A program made the translations under genes and the position numbers. The notes below the pieces were generated by a model. It was not told where the DNA came from. It searched no databases and saw only the letters and a list, made by a program, of their open reading frames with translations. 18,763 nucleotides of DNA, taken from assembly GCA_023485205.1 (NCBI GenBank), contig JAMCZX010000001.1, positions 1-18,763 on the forward strand, in the 5' to 3' direction. Positions 5,314-13,507 of this stretch are shown here, one piece after another (position 1 is the stretch's first letter; each line of letters opens with the position of its first letter). Source of the DNA: Candidatus Omnitrophota bacterium (GTDB taxonomy: Bacteria; Ratteibacteria; UBA8468; B48-G9; DTJG01).

Positions 5314-6528
5314 TTATGCTCCAAATTTTTTCATCTTTAACGATGCCGCAAGAAGAATATACATTACGTTAATTGCAGGAAACGTTCCCATCAATCCCTT
5401 ACCACACGTCCTTTCTGTAAATTTTTCAACGTCATCCGGCATAATATTAGGGGAAACAATGGATATTGGAACCGGATGCCATGAATGTCCCTTAAGAACA
5501 GAAGGCGTGGAATGGTCCCCGGCAATGGCAATCGCTTCAAATTTCAGTTTCAGTATTTCCGGCAGTTTTTCATCAAAATCCTCAAGAAAGGAAACCTTTT
5601 TTTCAAAGTTTCCATCTTCACCTGCACTATCAGTTTTTTTGTAGTGAAAATAAAAGAAATCGTAATTCTTATAATAATCCATAAGAGCATTAATCCTGTC
5701 GTGAAACGTTTCAAGTCCCTCAATAACGTCCATACCTACTAATTTTGAAAGACCTTTGTACATTGGATAGGATGCGATACAAACAGACTTTAAAAGATAT
5801 TTTTCTTCAAACGTCCGGATTTGTGGAATTTTTGAAAAACCTCTTAATAGTATCGTTTTTGCTTTTGTTTCATGTTTTTTTAAAAGATACTCAACCTGTT
5901 TTATAAATTCCTCCAAAACCCCGGCAGTGAATTTCCCTTCATTACTTAATGGTTCTGTCTTTTCTATTGGAAGACCTTCCTTTTCAGGGTCATTTTCTGT
6001 TATTAGAGGGCTTAAATCCTTTCCTTTCAGAATAACTGCACATCTATGTTCCTTTACAGTCCAGATGCTGATTTCTATTCCCTTTATTTCTTTTATGTTT
6101 TCTGAAATAAGGGACACCAATCTCTGGTTTTCCTCTGTTGAAATTCTTCCTGCCCTTCTGTCAGTTACAATCCGCTTTTCATCAATTGTTGCAAAGTTAC
6201 CTCTTATTGCAAGGTCCTCCCTGTTCAGATGCCTGCCTATACCGAGAGATTCCAGGACTCCTCTTCCTATCTGATGTTCAACAGGGTCATATCCGAAAAG
6301 AGACAGATGGGCGGGCCCGCTCCCTGGTGTTACTCCATGAAATACCGGAATCGTAAGTCCGCACGTTCCTCTTTTTGCAAAACTATGAAGATTTGGAATT
6401 TTTGCGGTTTCAAGTTCAGTAAGACCTGTATTTGGATCAGGCAATCCTCCTAACCCGTCAAGTACAACAAGCAGGAGCTTTTTATCATTTTTTTGAATAA
6501 TCTCCGGCAGAATTTTTTCTATTTCCAT
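5314..6528 (-). CDS. apgM: Cofactor-independent phosphoglycerate mutase, archaeal type (ApgM)
   Basis: The enzyme interconverts 3- and 2-phosphoglycerate in glycolysis and gluconeogenesis without 2,3-bisphosphoglycerate, using bound metal ions and a phosphoserine intermediate (alkaline phosphatase superfamily). It has 404 residues, typical of ApgM and shorter than the bacterial GpmI (about 510). The metal and nucleophile motifs are VVLDGLGG (D24) and TPGSGPAHLSLFGYDP (likely nucleophile Ser70). RRAGRISTEEN lies in the inserted domain, and AIAGDHSTPSVLKGHSWHPVPI holds the C-terminal metal site. ATG 6528 has no Shine-Dalgarno sequence; a good promoter lies so close that the transcript should begin at about the ATG. 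It is the first gene of an operon with the YHS and exonuclease genes, and is divergent from rsmI. Confidence 0.94.
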   Translation of the reverse strand: MEIEKILPEIIQKNDKKLLLVVLDGLGGLPDPNTGLTELETAKIPNLHSFAKRGTCGLTIPVFHGVTPGSGPAHLSLFGYDPVEHQIGRGVLESLGIGRHLNREDLAIRGNFATIDEKRIVTDRRAGRISTEENQRLVSLISENIKEIKGIEISIWTVKEHRCAVILKGKDLSPLITENDPEKEGLPIEKTEPLSNEGKFTAGVLEEFIKQVEYLLKKHETKAKTILLRGFSKIPQIRTFEEKYLLKSVCIASYPMYKGLSKLVGMDVIEGLETFHDRINALMDYYKNYDFFYFHYKKTDSAGEDGNFEKKVSFLEDFDEKLPEILKLKFEAIAIAGDHSTPSVLKGHSWHPVPISIVSPNIMPDDVEKFTERTCGKGLMGTFPAINVMYILLAASLKMKKFGA

Positions 6529-6534
6529 TGTTTT

Positions 6535-6563
6535 ATGATATAATATTTAATGCAGGATGTCAA
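6535..6563 (-). promoter_or_regulatory. apgM promoter (TTGACA-N17-TATCAT), implying a leaderless transcript
   Basis: On the minus strand a perfect -35 TTGACA (6563-6558) is separated by 17 bases from a -10 TATCAT (6540-6535). The first base of the apgM ATG (6528) is 7 bases after the -10 box, which is where transcription normally begins. There is therefore no room for a leader or ribosome binding site. Confidence 0.75.
6536..6544 (+). promoter_or_regulatory. rsmI-operon promoter (extended -10, TGATATAAT)
   Basis: TGA followed by TATAAT (6539-6544) is a perfect extended -10 element on the plus strand. No convincing -35 box lies upstream, which extended -10 promoters can do without. The predicted start is near 6551, giving a leader of about 46 bases before rsmI. 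It overlaps the divergent apgM promoter, so the two should compete for polymerase. Confidence 0.6.
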
Positions 6564-6596
6564 AAGAAAGATGTTAAACAATAAAGTCAGAGAGAA

Positions 6597-7280
6597 ATGT
6601 TATATATCGTAGCAACGCCTATAGGTAATTTGGAAGACATTACAATAAGGGCATTAAGAGTTCTGAAAGAAGCAGACATTATTGCCTCTGAAGATACAAG
6701 GGAAACAATGAATCTTCTCAGGCATTACCAGATTAGCAAGAAACTTATAAGCTATTACAGATGGAATGAAATGGAGAGGAGCAAAGAAATTATAGATCTT
6801 TTGCTTGAAGGTAAAAAAATTGCTCTTGTCTGTGATAGAGGGACACCCGGGATTTCGGATTCAGCACATATACTTGTAAAAAAAGCCCGGGAGGCAAACA
6901 TACCTGTGGTTCCAATACCGGGTCCTTCGGCTTTAACTTCCGCCATATCGGTTTCAGGTTTTCCTGTCAATGAGTTTGGTTTTTTTGGATTTATTCCAAG
7001 GAAATCAGGTAAAAAGAAAAAATTTTTTGAAGCACTCAGGGAATATAAGCCTTACATAATATTTTTTGAGTCTGTGCATAGAATAGAAAAAACCCTGCAG
7101 ACCCTTTCAACTATGTTTCCTGAAAGGGAAATGTGTATCTGCAGAGAGCTGACAAAAAAATTTGAGGAGGTTATATCAGCAGGAACAAATGAATGCAACA
7201 GTTACTATAAAAACAAAAAAATAAAAGGAGAGTTCGTAATTATTATGGAGGGGAATAAACATGTCTCTCAGGTTTTTTAG
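6597..7280 (+). CDS. rsmI: 16S rRNA (cytidine1402-2'-O)-methyltransferase, short form
   Basis: RsmI methylates the ribose of C1402 in the decoding centre of 16S rRNA using S-adenosylmethionine. The family motifs are clear: MLYIVATPIGNLEDITIRAL at the start, DIIASEDTRETMNLL, LVCDRGTPGISD, VVPIPGPSALTSAISVSGFP and FFGFIPRKSGKKKKF. At 227 residues it is about 60 shorter than Escherichia coli RsmI (286). It ends shortly after the catalytic tetrapyrrole-methylase fold and lacks the usual C-terminal extension; short forms occur in several phyla. An AGAGAGA-type weak ribosome binding site precedes ATG 6597. It is first in the long plus-strand run and overlaps the next gene by 20 bases. Confidence 0.95.
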   Translation: MLYIVATPIGNLEDITIRALRVLKEADIIASEDTRETMNLLRHYQISKKLISYYRWNEMERSKEIIDLLLEGKKIALVCDRGTPGISDSAHILVKKAREANIPVVPIPGPSALTSAISVSGFPVNEFGFFGFIPRKSGKKKKFFEALREYKPYIIFFESVHRIEKTLQTLSTMFPEREMCICRELTKKFEEVISAGTNECNSYYKNKKIKGEFVIIMEGNKHVSQVF

Positions 7281-8019
7281 AAAAAAAAGAAACGTCAAGA
7301 TAATAACGATTATAATCGGGGTTGTTACCATACCAGGATTTATTTTTTATGGAATGTCAATATCCGCCGGGTCTTCCAATAAAAATTATGCAGCAATTGT
7401 AAATGGGGCGCCTATAACTTTGCAGAACTACTATAGCGCGCTTGATAGATTAGAGCGCAGGTATAGTCAGATGCTCGGGCCCGATTATACAAAAAAAATA
7501 AATAATTCCCGGATGGAAAGGCTTGTTATCAACAATATGATTGATGAAAAAATTTTAGTCCAGCAGGCACGGAAGTATAATATAAAAGTATCTTCTGCTG
7601 AAATAATGAAAGCAATTGAATCCACCCCTCTATTCCAGAATAAAAAAGGTCAGTTTAGCAAATCAAAATTCAGTGAATATTTTTCAAACATGTCTCCACA
7701 ACATATTAATAACATTGAAAATGGATTAAAACAGCAGATTATGTACCAGAAACTGAAACAGTTTATCGTAAGCCAGACAAACATTGTAGTGAATAATGCT
7801 GATTTAAAGCAATATATCACAAAAAAAACAAGTCCGAAAGAAATAGAACAAATAAGAAAGTTTGTTCTCCAGGAAAAAGAAAACCAGCTCTTTCAAAAAT
7901 GGTTCAGCAACGTAAAGAGTCATTCAAAAATCCGGATTTTTATAGTAATTAAAAAAACCGCTCCTGTTAAAGAAACTGTGCCGCCAAAGAAAAATGCAGG
8001 GCAGAAAAAAAATGGCTAA
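7261..8019 (+). CDS. Membrane-anchored SurA/PpiD N-terminal-like chaperone lacking a PPIase domain
   Basis: The 252-residue protein begins with a basic cytoplasmic tail (RFFRKKRNVK), then a membrane segment at about residues 13-35 (IITIIIGVVTIPGFIFYGMS). The periplasmic part matches the SurA/PpiD N-terminal chaperone fold: YAAIVNGAPITLQNYYSALDRLERRY, then ERLVINNMIDEKILVQQARKYNIKVSSAEIMKAIESTPLFQNKKGQFSKSKFSEYF. The parvulin prolyl-isomerase domain that normally follows is missing. Instead the C-terminal helices (about residues 190-220) lead to a Lys/Pro-rich tail. It probably helps fold outer-membrane or secreted proteins in diderm bacteria. It overlaps rsmI by 20 bases and the histidine kinase by 8. 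Confidence 0.8.
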   Translation: MSLRFFRKKRNVKIITIIIGVVTIPGFIFYGMSISAGSSNKNYAAIVNGAPITLQNYYSALDRLERRYSQMLGPDYTKKINNSRMERLVINNMIDEKILVQQARKYNIKVSSAEIMKAIESTPLFQNKKGQFSKSKFSEYFSNMSPQHINNIENGLKQQIMYQKLKQFIVSQTNIVVNNADLKQYITKKTSPKEIEQIRKFVLQEKENQLFQKWFSNVKSHSKIRIFIVIKKTAPVKETVPPKKNAGQKKNG

Positions 8020-9424
8020 ATCTGAAACCGGAACTATTGAGCAGAAAATTCTTGAACAGGGTTATCAATTAGAGCTTCTTTATAAACTTGGCAAATCTCT
8101 CCAGGTTACTCTTGAGATTGATAAGATTGCTCATATTATACTTGTCAGTCTTACGGCCGGGGGCGCTCTTGGTTTTAGCAGGGCTGCTATTTTTTTCCTT
8201 AGTGAAGATGAAAAACACCTGGAAAATGGATATGGAATCGGCCCGTATGATGCACAGGAAGCCGGAATAATATGGTCTGAGTTGGATAAACAAAACTGCG
8301 CTCTTGAAGAACTTTTTGAAAACAGTCATGGAGAATACCTTAGAAAGCAGCCCTTTCCACAAAAAATAAAAGAGATTTCCATAAACCTTACAACTCTCCA
8401 GCCGGACAACCCTATAAAAAACGTTCTTGAAAATGGAAAAATATTAGATCTTAAACAGGGGGCATCTCTTCCTGCCCCGCTTTCTGAAATTTTTCATATA
8501 TCTTCAGAGGTGATAGTTGCCCCCTTAATCATAAAAGATAAAATCTCCGGGGTCGTTATAGCTGATAATGCATTTCATTTCAGGATTATTGATAATTCCA
8601 TAATTGATTTTCTTTTTATTATTCTTGTCCAGGCAGGACTTGCATTTGGTTATGCATTTGCTTATCAAAAAATCAAAAAAGACTTCCATAAGCTTGAAGA
8701 ACTTAACCTGACGCTTGAAAACGTCAAGAATCAGCTTATAGCATGTGAAAGACTTGCCTCAATAGGAAAGATATCCGCCTATTTTGCACATGAACTCAGG
8801 AATCCTCTTGTAACAATAGGTGGATATGCCCTGCAATCTCTTGACCTTAACGATTATGACAAGATTAAAAGAAATTTAAGGGTTATAATCAATGAAATCA
8901 GCCGGCTGGAACTTCTTTATACCAATTTCCTGCAGTTTTCGTTTTTACAGCATCCCATGAAAGAGAAGATAAATCTTCTGAAAATGTTAAATGAATTAAA
9001 AATTTCCATTGAATTGCAAATCGCACAGAAAAATATAACCGTTTCTTTTGACGTACCTGATAATTTTATAATATTTGCAGATAAGGCGCAGCTAAATACA
9101 GCTCTTTTTAATCTTTTAGTAAATTCTATTGAAAGTATTAAAAAAGAAGGTTCTGTTACCATTAAAGCCTCTGAAGAAGATATAATGGCAAAGATAGAGA
9201 TTTCAGATAATGGACAGGGTATTGAAAAAGATACCATGGACAAAATATTTATAGAATTTTTCACTACAAAAATGCATGGTATCGGATTGGGACTGACAAT
9301 TACAAAAACTATCATAGAGGAATTACACCAGGGGAAAATGGAAATATATTCAGAACAGGAAAAAGGAACAAGGGTGGTCCTGTATATCCCGAGAATACCC
9401 ATGGATTATAAAAATAACAAATAA
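8012..9424 (+). CDS. Cytoplasmic GAF-domain sensor histidine kinase
   Basis: The protein has a GAF-like sensor domain (about residues 15-205), a coiled-coil linker (KKDFHKLEELNLTLENVKNQLIACERLASIGK), a HisKA domain with the H-box ISAYFAHELRNPLVT (His260 from this start), and a HATPase_c domain. The ATP-site boxes are N (LFNLLVNSIESI), G1 (ISDNGQGIEKD), F (IFIEFFTTK) and G2 (GIGLGLTITK). There is no signal peptide or clear membrane segment, so it senses something inside the cell. The region FLFIILVQAGLAFGYAFAY at the end of the GAF domain is hydrophobic but reads as a core helix. I prefer ATG 8012 over 7994, which is further inside the upstream gene. Its receiver partner follows 20 bases later, and both sit within the glycogen gene run. 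The signal is unknown. Confidence 0.92.
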   Translation: MAKSETGTIEQKILEQGYQLELLYKLGKSLQVTLEIDKIAHIILVSLTAGGALGFSRAAIFFLSEDEKHLENGYGIGPYDAQEAGIIWSELDKQNCALEELFENSHGEYLRKQPFPQKIKEISINLTTLQPDNPIKNVLENGKILDLKQGASLPAPLSEIFHISSEVIVAPLIIKDKISGVVIADNAFHFRIIDNSIIDFLFIILVQAGLAFGYAFAYQKIKKDFHKLEELNLTLENVKNQLIACERLASIGKISAYFAHELRNPLVTIGGYALQSLDLNDYDKIKRNLRVIINEISRLELLYTNFLQFSFLQHPMKEKINLLKMLNELKISIELQIAQKNITVSFDVPDNFIIFADKAQLNTALFNLLVNSIESIKKEGSVTIKASEEDIMAKIEISDNGQGIEKDTMDKIFIEFFTTKMHGIGLGLTITKTIIEELHQGKMEIYSEQEKGTRVVLYIPRIPMDYKNNK

Positions 9425-9444
9425 TAAAAACAAAGGAGGAAGTG

Positions 9445-9801
9445 ATGCCCAAAAACATTTTAATGATAGAGGATGAGGAAAACCAGAGAATTCTTTATAA
9501 GGAAGAACTTGAAAAAGAAGGCTATAACATATTTACGGTAGAAGATGGACCTGCAGGATTGGAAATACTGGAAACACAGGACATTCATCTTGTCATCCTT
9601 GACCTTCGCCTGCCCAAAATGGATGGACTTGAAACAATGGGGAAAATATTGGGTAAGAGAAAGAATCTTCCTGTTATTATTTATACGGCATATCCCCATT
9701 ACAAGACTGATTTTATAAGCTGGGCGGCAAATGCATATATTACAAAAAGCTCTGATTTGACTGAATTAAAAAATAAAATAAAGGAACTTATCAGTGGGTA
9801 A
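9445..9801 (+). CDS. Stand-alone CheY-like response regulator
   Basis: This is a single receiver domain of 118 residues with no output domain. The acidic pocket is E9-D10, the phosphorylated residue is D53 in VILDLRLPKMDG, the switch Thr is T81 in YTAY, and the conserved Lys is K101 in ITKSSD. It presumably takes phosphate from the kinase encoded just upstream. With no DNA-binding part it must act by protein contact or pass phosphate on. A GTG at 9442 lies directly before the ATG. AGGAGG (9434-9439) is too close to the GTG (2 bases) and better placed for ATG 9445 (5 bases). The stop overlaps the glgC start by 8 bases, which suggests translational coupling between the two-component pair and glycogen synthesis. 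Confidence 0.93.
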   Translation: MPKNILMIEDEENQRILYKEELEKEGYNIFTVEDGPAGLEILETQDIHLVILDLRLPKMDGLETMGKILGKRKNLPVIIYTAYPHYKTDFISWAANAYITKSSDLTELKNKIKELISG

Positions 9802-11008
9802 AGAAAAAATCATCACGCTGGTTCTTGCAGGGGGAAAAGGAGAACGGCTGTATCCCCTTACAAAAGACAGGGCAAAGCCTTCTGTTCCCTTCGGGGGCAT
9901 TTATAGAATTATAGATTTTACGTTAAGTAATGCAATAAATTCAGGGTTAAGGAAGATATTCGTGCTTATCCAGTATAAATCATTTTCCCTGCAAAGACAT
10001 ATCAGGGAGGGATGGAATATTTTCAGCAGGGAAATTGATGAATTTATTGACGTGGTTCCCGCTCAAATGAGATTCAGTGAGGAATGGTACCAGGGGACTG
10101 CCGACTCAGTGTTCCAGAACATATACTTTTTAAATCAGGAAAAACCTGACATTGTCATTATTTTATCCGGGGACCACATATATAAGATGAACTATAGAAA
10201 CATGCTCAGTTTTCATAAGGAAAAAAATGCCGACCTTACGATTGGCGTTTTTGAAGTTCCGTGTTCACAGGCTAACAGGTATGGGGTTCTTAAAATGGAT
10301 AAGGATTTTCATATTACGGATTTCCAGGAAAAGCCTGCCCGGCCGGAGCCATCCCCGCTAAACCCGTCTATTTCAATTATATCTATGGGCATATATTGTT
10401 TTAATACGGAATCTCTTGTTAAAAGACTTTTTGAAGATGCAAAAAATCCAAATTCAACACATGATTTTGGGAAAGACATTATTCCCTTGATGCTAAATAA
10501 AGATAAGGTATATGCCTTTCCTTTTATTGATGAGAATAAAAAAGAAACCAAATATTGGAAAGATATAGGAACGATAGATGCCTATTATGAAGCAAATATG
10601 GACCTTATAAACGTTGACCCGTTACTTAATCTTTACGACAGAACATGGCCCATAAGAACATACCAGGAGCAGCTGCCCCCGGCCAAGACAGTTTTTTCCA
10701 GAGGGGACAGGGCCGGTATTGCAACAGATTCAATTATTTCCCCGGGATGTATTATAAGCGGGGCCAAAACTCATCGTTCTATTCTTTCACCATGGACAAA
10801 GCTTCATAGTTACTCCCAGATTGAAGACTCAATTATTTTATCGGACGTTCAGGTTGGAAGATACAGTAAAATTAAAAGGGCAATTATTGATAAAAATGTT
10901 ATAATCCCGCCTAATACTGAGATTGGTTATGATACTGAATCAGATATGAAAAGATTTACTGTTTCCGAAAACGGGATAGTAGTAGTTGCCAAAAATTATT
11001 TATGGTAA
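9794..11008 (+). CDS. glgC: Glucose-1-phosphate adenylyltransferase (ADP-glucose pyrophosphorylase)
   Basis: GlgC makes ADP-glucose and pyrophosphate from glucose-1-phosphate and ATP, the first committed and usually rate-limiting step of bacterial glycogen synthesis. The 404 residues show the nucleotidyltransferase signature LVLAGGKGERLYPLTKDRAKPSVPFGGIYRIIDFTLSNAINSG, then EEWYQGTADSVFQN, ILSGDHIYKMNYR and the sugar-phosphate site FQEKPARPEP. Further on are YWKDIGTIDAYYEANMDL and a C-terminal left-handed beta-helix (TDSIISPGCIISGAKTHRSILSPW). The start is GTG 9794, with AAGGA 8 bases upstream, inside the end of the receiver gene. It is usually allosterically controlled by glycolytic intermediates. 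galT follows after 13 bases. Confidence 0.96.
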   Translation: MGKEKIITLVLAGGKGERLYPLTKDRAKPSVPFGGIYRIIDFTLSNAINSGLRKIFVLIQYKSFSLQRHIREGWNIFSREIDEFIDVVPAQMRFSEEWYQGTADSVFQNIYFLNQEKPDIVIILSGDHIYKMNYRNMLSFHKEKNADLTIGVFEVPCSQANRYGVLKMDKDFHITDFQEKPARPEPSPLNPSISIISMGIYCFNTESLVKRLFEDAKNPNSTHDFGKDIIPLMLNKDKVYAFPFIDENKKETKYWKDIGTIDAYYEANMDLINVDPLLNLYDRTWPIRTYQEQLPPAKTVFSRGDRAGIATDSIISPGCIISGAKTHRSILSPWTKLHSYSQIEDSIILSDVQVGRYSKIKRAIIDKNVIIPPNTEIGYDTESDMKRFTVSENGIVVVAKNYLW

Positions 11009-11021
11009 CAGAAGGAGGAAC

Positions 11022-12050
11022 ATGCCTCAATTAAGAAAAGACCCTGTTATAGGGGGATGGGTAATAATTTCAACAGAAAGACAACTGAGACCTACTGACT
11101 TTAGAGATATAAAGGAACCAACAGGAGAATCCAACAATAAATTTTGTCCTTTTGACGAAGGGAATGAAAACAAAACACCGCCGGAGATATATGCCATAAG
11201 AAAGCCATGGACACTTCCGGATACCACAGGATGGGACGTCAGGGTTGTATCAAATAAATATCCTGCCTTAAGAATAGAAGGCCCTCTCGGTAAAAAGGGA
11301 ATGGGGCTTTTTGATTCAATGAATGGAATAGGCGCCCATGAAATAGTCATAGAAACACCCTCGCATAATGACCAGATGGAGGATTATTCTGCTGACCATC
11401 TTGAAAAAGTCATAAGTACATATCAGCAAAGAAGTTTAGACCTTAAAAAAGACCCCCGTTTTAAGTATATAATAATATTCAAGAATTTTGGAAAAGAGGC
11501 CGGAGCCTCTTTGCATCATTCTCATTCCCAGATTATAGCAACACCGGTGACCCCTAAAAGAGTCAAGGAGGAATTAGCCGGTTCCAGAGAGTATTATGAA
11601 TATAAAGAAAGGTGTATTTTTTGTGACATAATAGATACTGAAACAGAAAGGGGGGAAAGGATTGTTGCAACAAATTCCGGTTTTATTGCAATTACACCGT
11701 TTGCCTCCATATCACCGTTTGAAATGTGGATTCTTCCATTGAATCACAATCCTGATTTTGATAAAATGGAGGAAATGGAAAGAAAAAGTTTTGCTGACAT
11801 ATTAAGGCTTGTTCTTAAAAAACTTAGCGTTGCATTAAAAAAGCCGCCTTATAATTTTGCCCTTCATTCAGCACCAAGCAGATTTTTAAGACCAGGTTAC
11901 TGGCAGACAATTGACAGGGATTATCACTGGCATCTTGAGATAATACCCAGATTGACAAGCCTTGGTGGATTTGAATGGGGAACGGGTTTTTACATAAATC
12001 CCACTATGCCGGAGGATGCAGCAAAATTTTTGAGAGAATTAAAAATATGA
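11022..12050 (+). CDS. galT: Galactose-1-phosphate uridylyltransferase family protein (possibly ADP-glucose phosphorylase)
   Basis: This HIT-superfamily nucleotidylyl transferase moves a nucleotide between sugar-1-phosphates through a histidine intermediate. The catalytic motif is H166-S-H168-S-Q170 within GASLHHSHSQII, with H168 the likely nucleophile. Typical GalT features are the start LRKDPVIGGWVIISTERQLRP, VVSNKYPAL, GAHEIVIETPSHN, CIFCDII and HWHLEIIPR. The N-terminal zinc pair, normally CPFC, reads C42-P-F-D45, so one Cys is Asp. The gene sits between glgC and glgA. GalT-like proteins in glycogen loci may act on ADP- rather than UDP-sugars, and the sequence does not decide this. AGGAGG lies 6 bases before ATG 11022. 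At 342 residues it has a normal length. Confidence 0.9.
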   Translation: MPQLRKDPVIGGWVIISTERQLRPTDFRDIKEPTGESNNKFCPFDEGNENKTPPEIYAIRKPWTLPDTTGWDVRVVSNKYPALRIEGPLGKKGMGLFDSMNGIGAHEIVIETPSHNDQMEDYSADHLEKVISTYQQRSLDLKKDPRFKYIIIFKNFGKEAGASLHHSHSQIIATPVTPKRVKEELAGSREYYEYKERCIFCDIIDTETERGERIVATNSGFIAITPFASISPFEMWILPLNHNPDFDKMEEMERKSFADILRLVLKKLSVALKKPPYNFALHSAPSRFLRPGYWQTIDRDYHWHLEIIPRLTSLGGFEWGTGFYINPTMPEDAAKFLRELKI

Positions 12051-12061
12051 AAGGGAGAAAA

Positions 12062-13507
12062 ATGGATAAAAAAAAAGTTGCAATCGTAAGCTGTGAAATG
12101 GTTCCTTTGATGAAGGTAGGCGGGCTTGCTGACGTTACAGGCTCTCTCTATAAAAAATTAAACCAGTATTGTGACGTAAGCGTTTTCATGCCGGCATTCC
12201 CGCAGATAAAAAAAATTTTAAAGACTGAAAAAGTTTCTGATTTTACCGTTTCTTTTTCACCCGGAAGAAATGAAAAAGTCTCTTTTTTAAAATCCATGGA
12301 CCCCAAATATCCTGCTTTATATCTCATTGATAATGAAATCTATTTTAACAGGCAGGAGCCTTATGGAAAATCAGGTGTGGATTATCCTGATAATCCTGAA
12401 CGGTTCTCTTTTTTTTGCAAGGGTGTTCTTGAGGCCTGCAGACTTAACGGGCTCCAGTTTGACGTATTTCATTGCCATGACTGGCAGACAGCGCTTTTAC
12501 CTCTTTATTTAAATGAATTTTACAATGACATCCACTCAAAATCTGTTTTTACAATACATAATCTTGCCTACCAGGGAAAATTTCCAAAAGAAAAATTTTC
12601 TCTCCTGGGACTGAATTGGAAATATTTCAATATGGAAGAATTAGAATTTTATGGGTCCGTAAACATAATGAAAGCAGGGATTATCCATAGTGAAATTATT
12701 ACGACAGTAAGCCCTACCTACTCAAAAGAGATTCTTACGTCTGAATATGGATGTGGACTTGAAGGGCTTCTTTCAAAAAGAAAGGAATCCTTATACGGAA
12801 TTATCAATGGTATTGATTACCAGCTCTGGAACCCGGTTTTTGACCCGTTTATCACCAAAAAATACAAAACAAGAAAAGCAAAGATTGAAAATAAAAAAGC
12901 CCTTCAGAAAAAATTAAACCTTTCTGTTGATGAAAAAATTCCGCTCCTGGGATTTGTAGGGAGACTTGTCCAGCAAAAAGGGACGGATTTAATCGTGGAT
13001 GCAATAAAAAACATCATCGGGACAGAAACGTTCCAGGTTGTGGTTCTCGGGACAGGAGAAGCAAAGTATGAAACCCAACTGAAAGAAATGGCTCTTAATT
13101 ACCCGGGGAGAATATCCATAACCTTTCAATTCAACGACCATTTTGCCCGCCAGATTTATGCAGGAAGTGATTTCTTCCTTATGCCTTCAAGATTTGAGCC
13201 ATGTGGCCTGGGCCAGCTTATAAGTATGAAATACGGGACCATTCCCATTGTAAGAAAAACAGGCGGACTTGCTGATACTGTAAAGGATTTTAACCAGGAT
13301 GAAAAAACAGGGTGGGGTATTGTATTTGAAGAACCTGTATCTTCCGGGCTTCAGAAATCCATTCAAAAAGCCATTGATTTATATAATCACCAGGAATCTA
13401 TGGATGTATTATTTAATAATGCAAGAAACCGTGATTTCTCCTGGAATCAATCTATCAAACAGTACTGGGAAATATATCAAAAAGCAGTGAACGTCTTAGT
13501 AAAATGA
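12062..13507 (+). CDS. glgA: Glycogen synthase (ADP-glucose dependent, GT5)
   Basis: GlgA extends alpha-1,4-glucan chains from ADP-glucose. The 481 residues match the GT5 family (Escherichia coli GlgA has 477). The ADP-glucose binding motif K18-V-G-G-L-A-D-V lies at the N-terminus, followed by FHCHDWQTALLPLYL and FTIHNLAYQGKFP. Next come NGIDYQLWNPVFDPFI, LGFVGRLVQQKGTDLI and the catalytic region MPSRFEPCGLGQLISMKYGTIPIVRKTGGLADTV, with Glu379. The chosen ATG 12062 has AGGGAG about 5 bases upstream. An earlier in-frame ATG at 12047 would overlap the galT stop and lacks such a site. The stop overlaps the GH57 start (ATGA). Confidence 0.96.
   Translation: MDKKKVAIVSCEMVPLMKVGGLADVTGSLYKKLNQYCDVSVFMPAFPQIKKILKTEKVSDFTVSFSPGRNEKVSFLKSMDPKYPALYLIDNEIYFNRQEPYGKSGVDYPDNPERFSFFCKGVLEACRLNGLQFDVFHCHDWQTALLPLYLNEFYNDIHSKSVFTIHNLAYQGKFPKEKFSLLGLNWKYFNMEELEFYGSVNIMKAGIIHSEIITTVSPTYSKEILTSEYGCGLEGLLSKRKESLYGIINGIDYQLWNPVFDPFITKKYKTRKAKIENKKALQKKLNLSVDEKIPLLGFVGRLVQQKGTDLIVDAIKNIIGTETFQVVVLGTGEAKYETQLKEMALNYPGRISITFQFNDHFARQIYAGSDFFLMPSRFEPCGLGQLISMKYGTIPIVRKTGGLADTVKDFNQDEKTGWGIVFEEPVSSGLQKSIQKAIDLYNHQESMDVLFNNARNRDFSWNQSIKQYWEIYQKAVNVLVK

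Noticed and set aside
5142..5324. YHS protein starting at 5324
   Set aside because: That start lies within the end of apgM. The ATG at 5297 has a well-spaced AGAGGA.
8917..9402. Open minus-strand frame of 161 codons within the histidine kinase
   Set aside because: It is a shadow of the conserved HisKA/HATPase region on the other strand.
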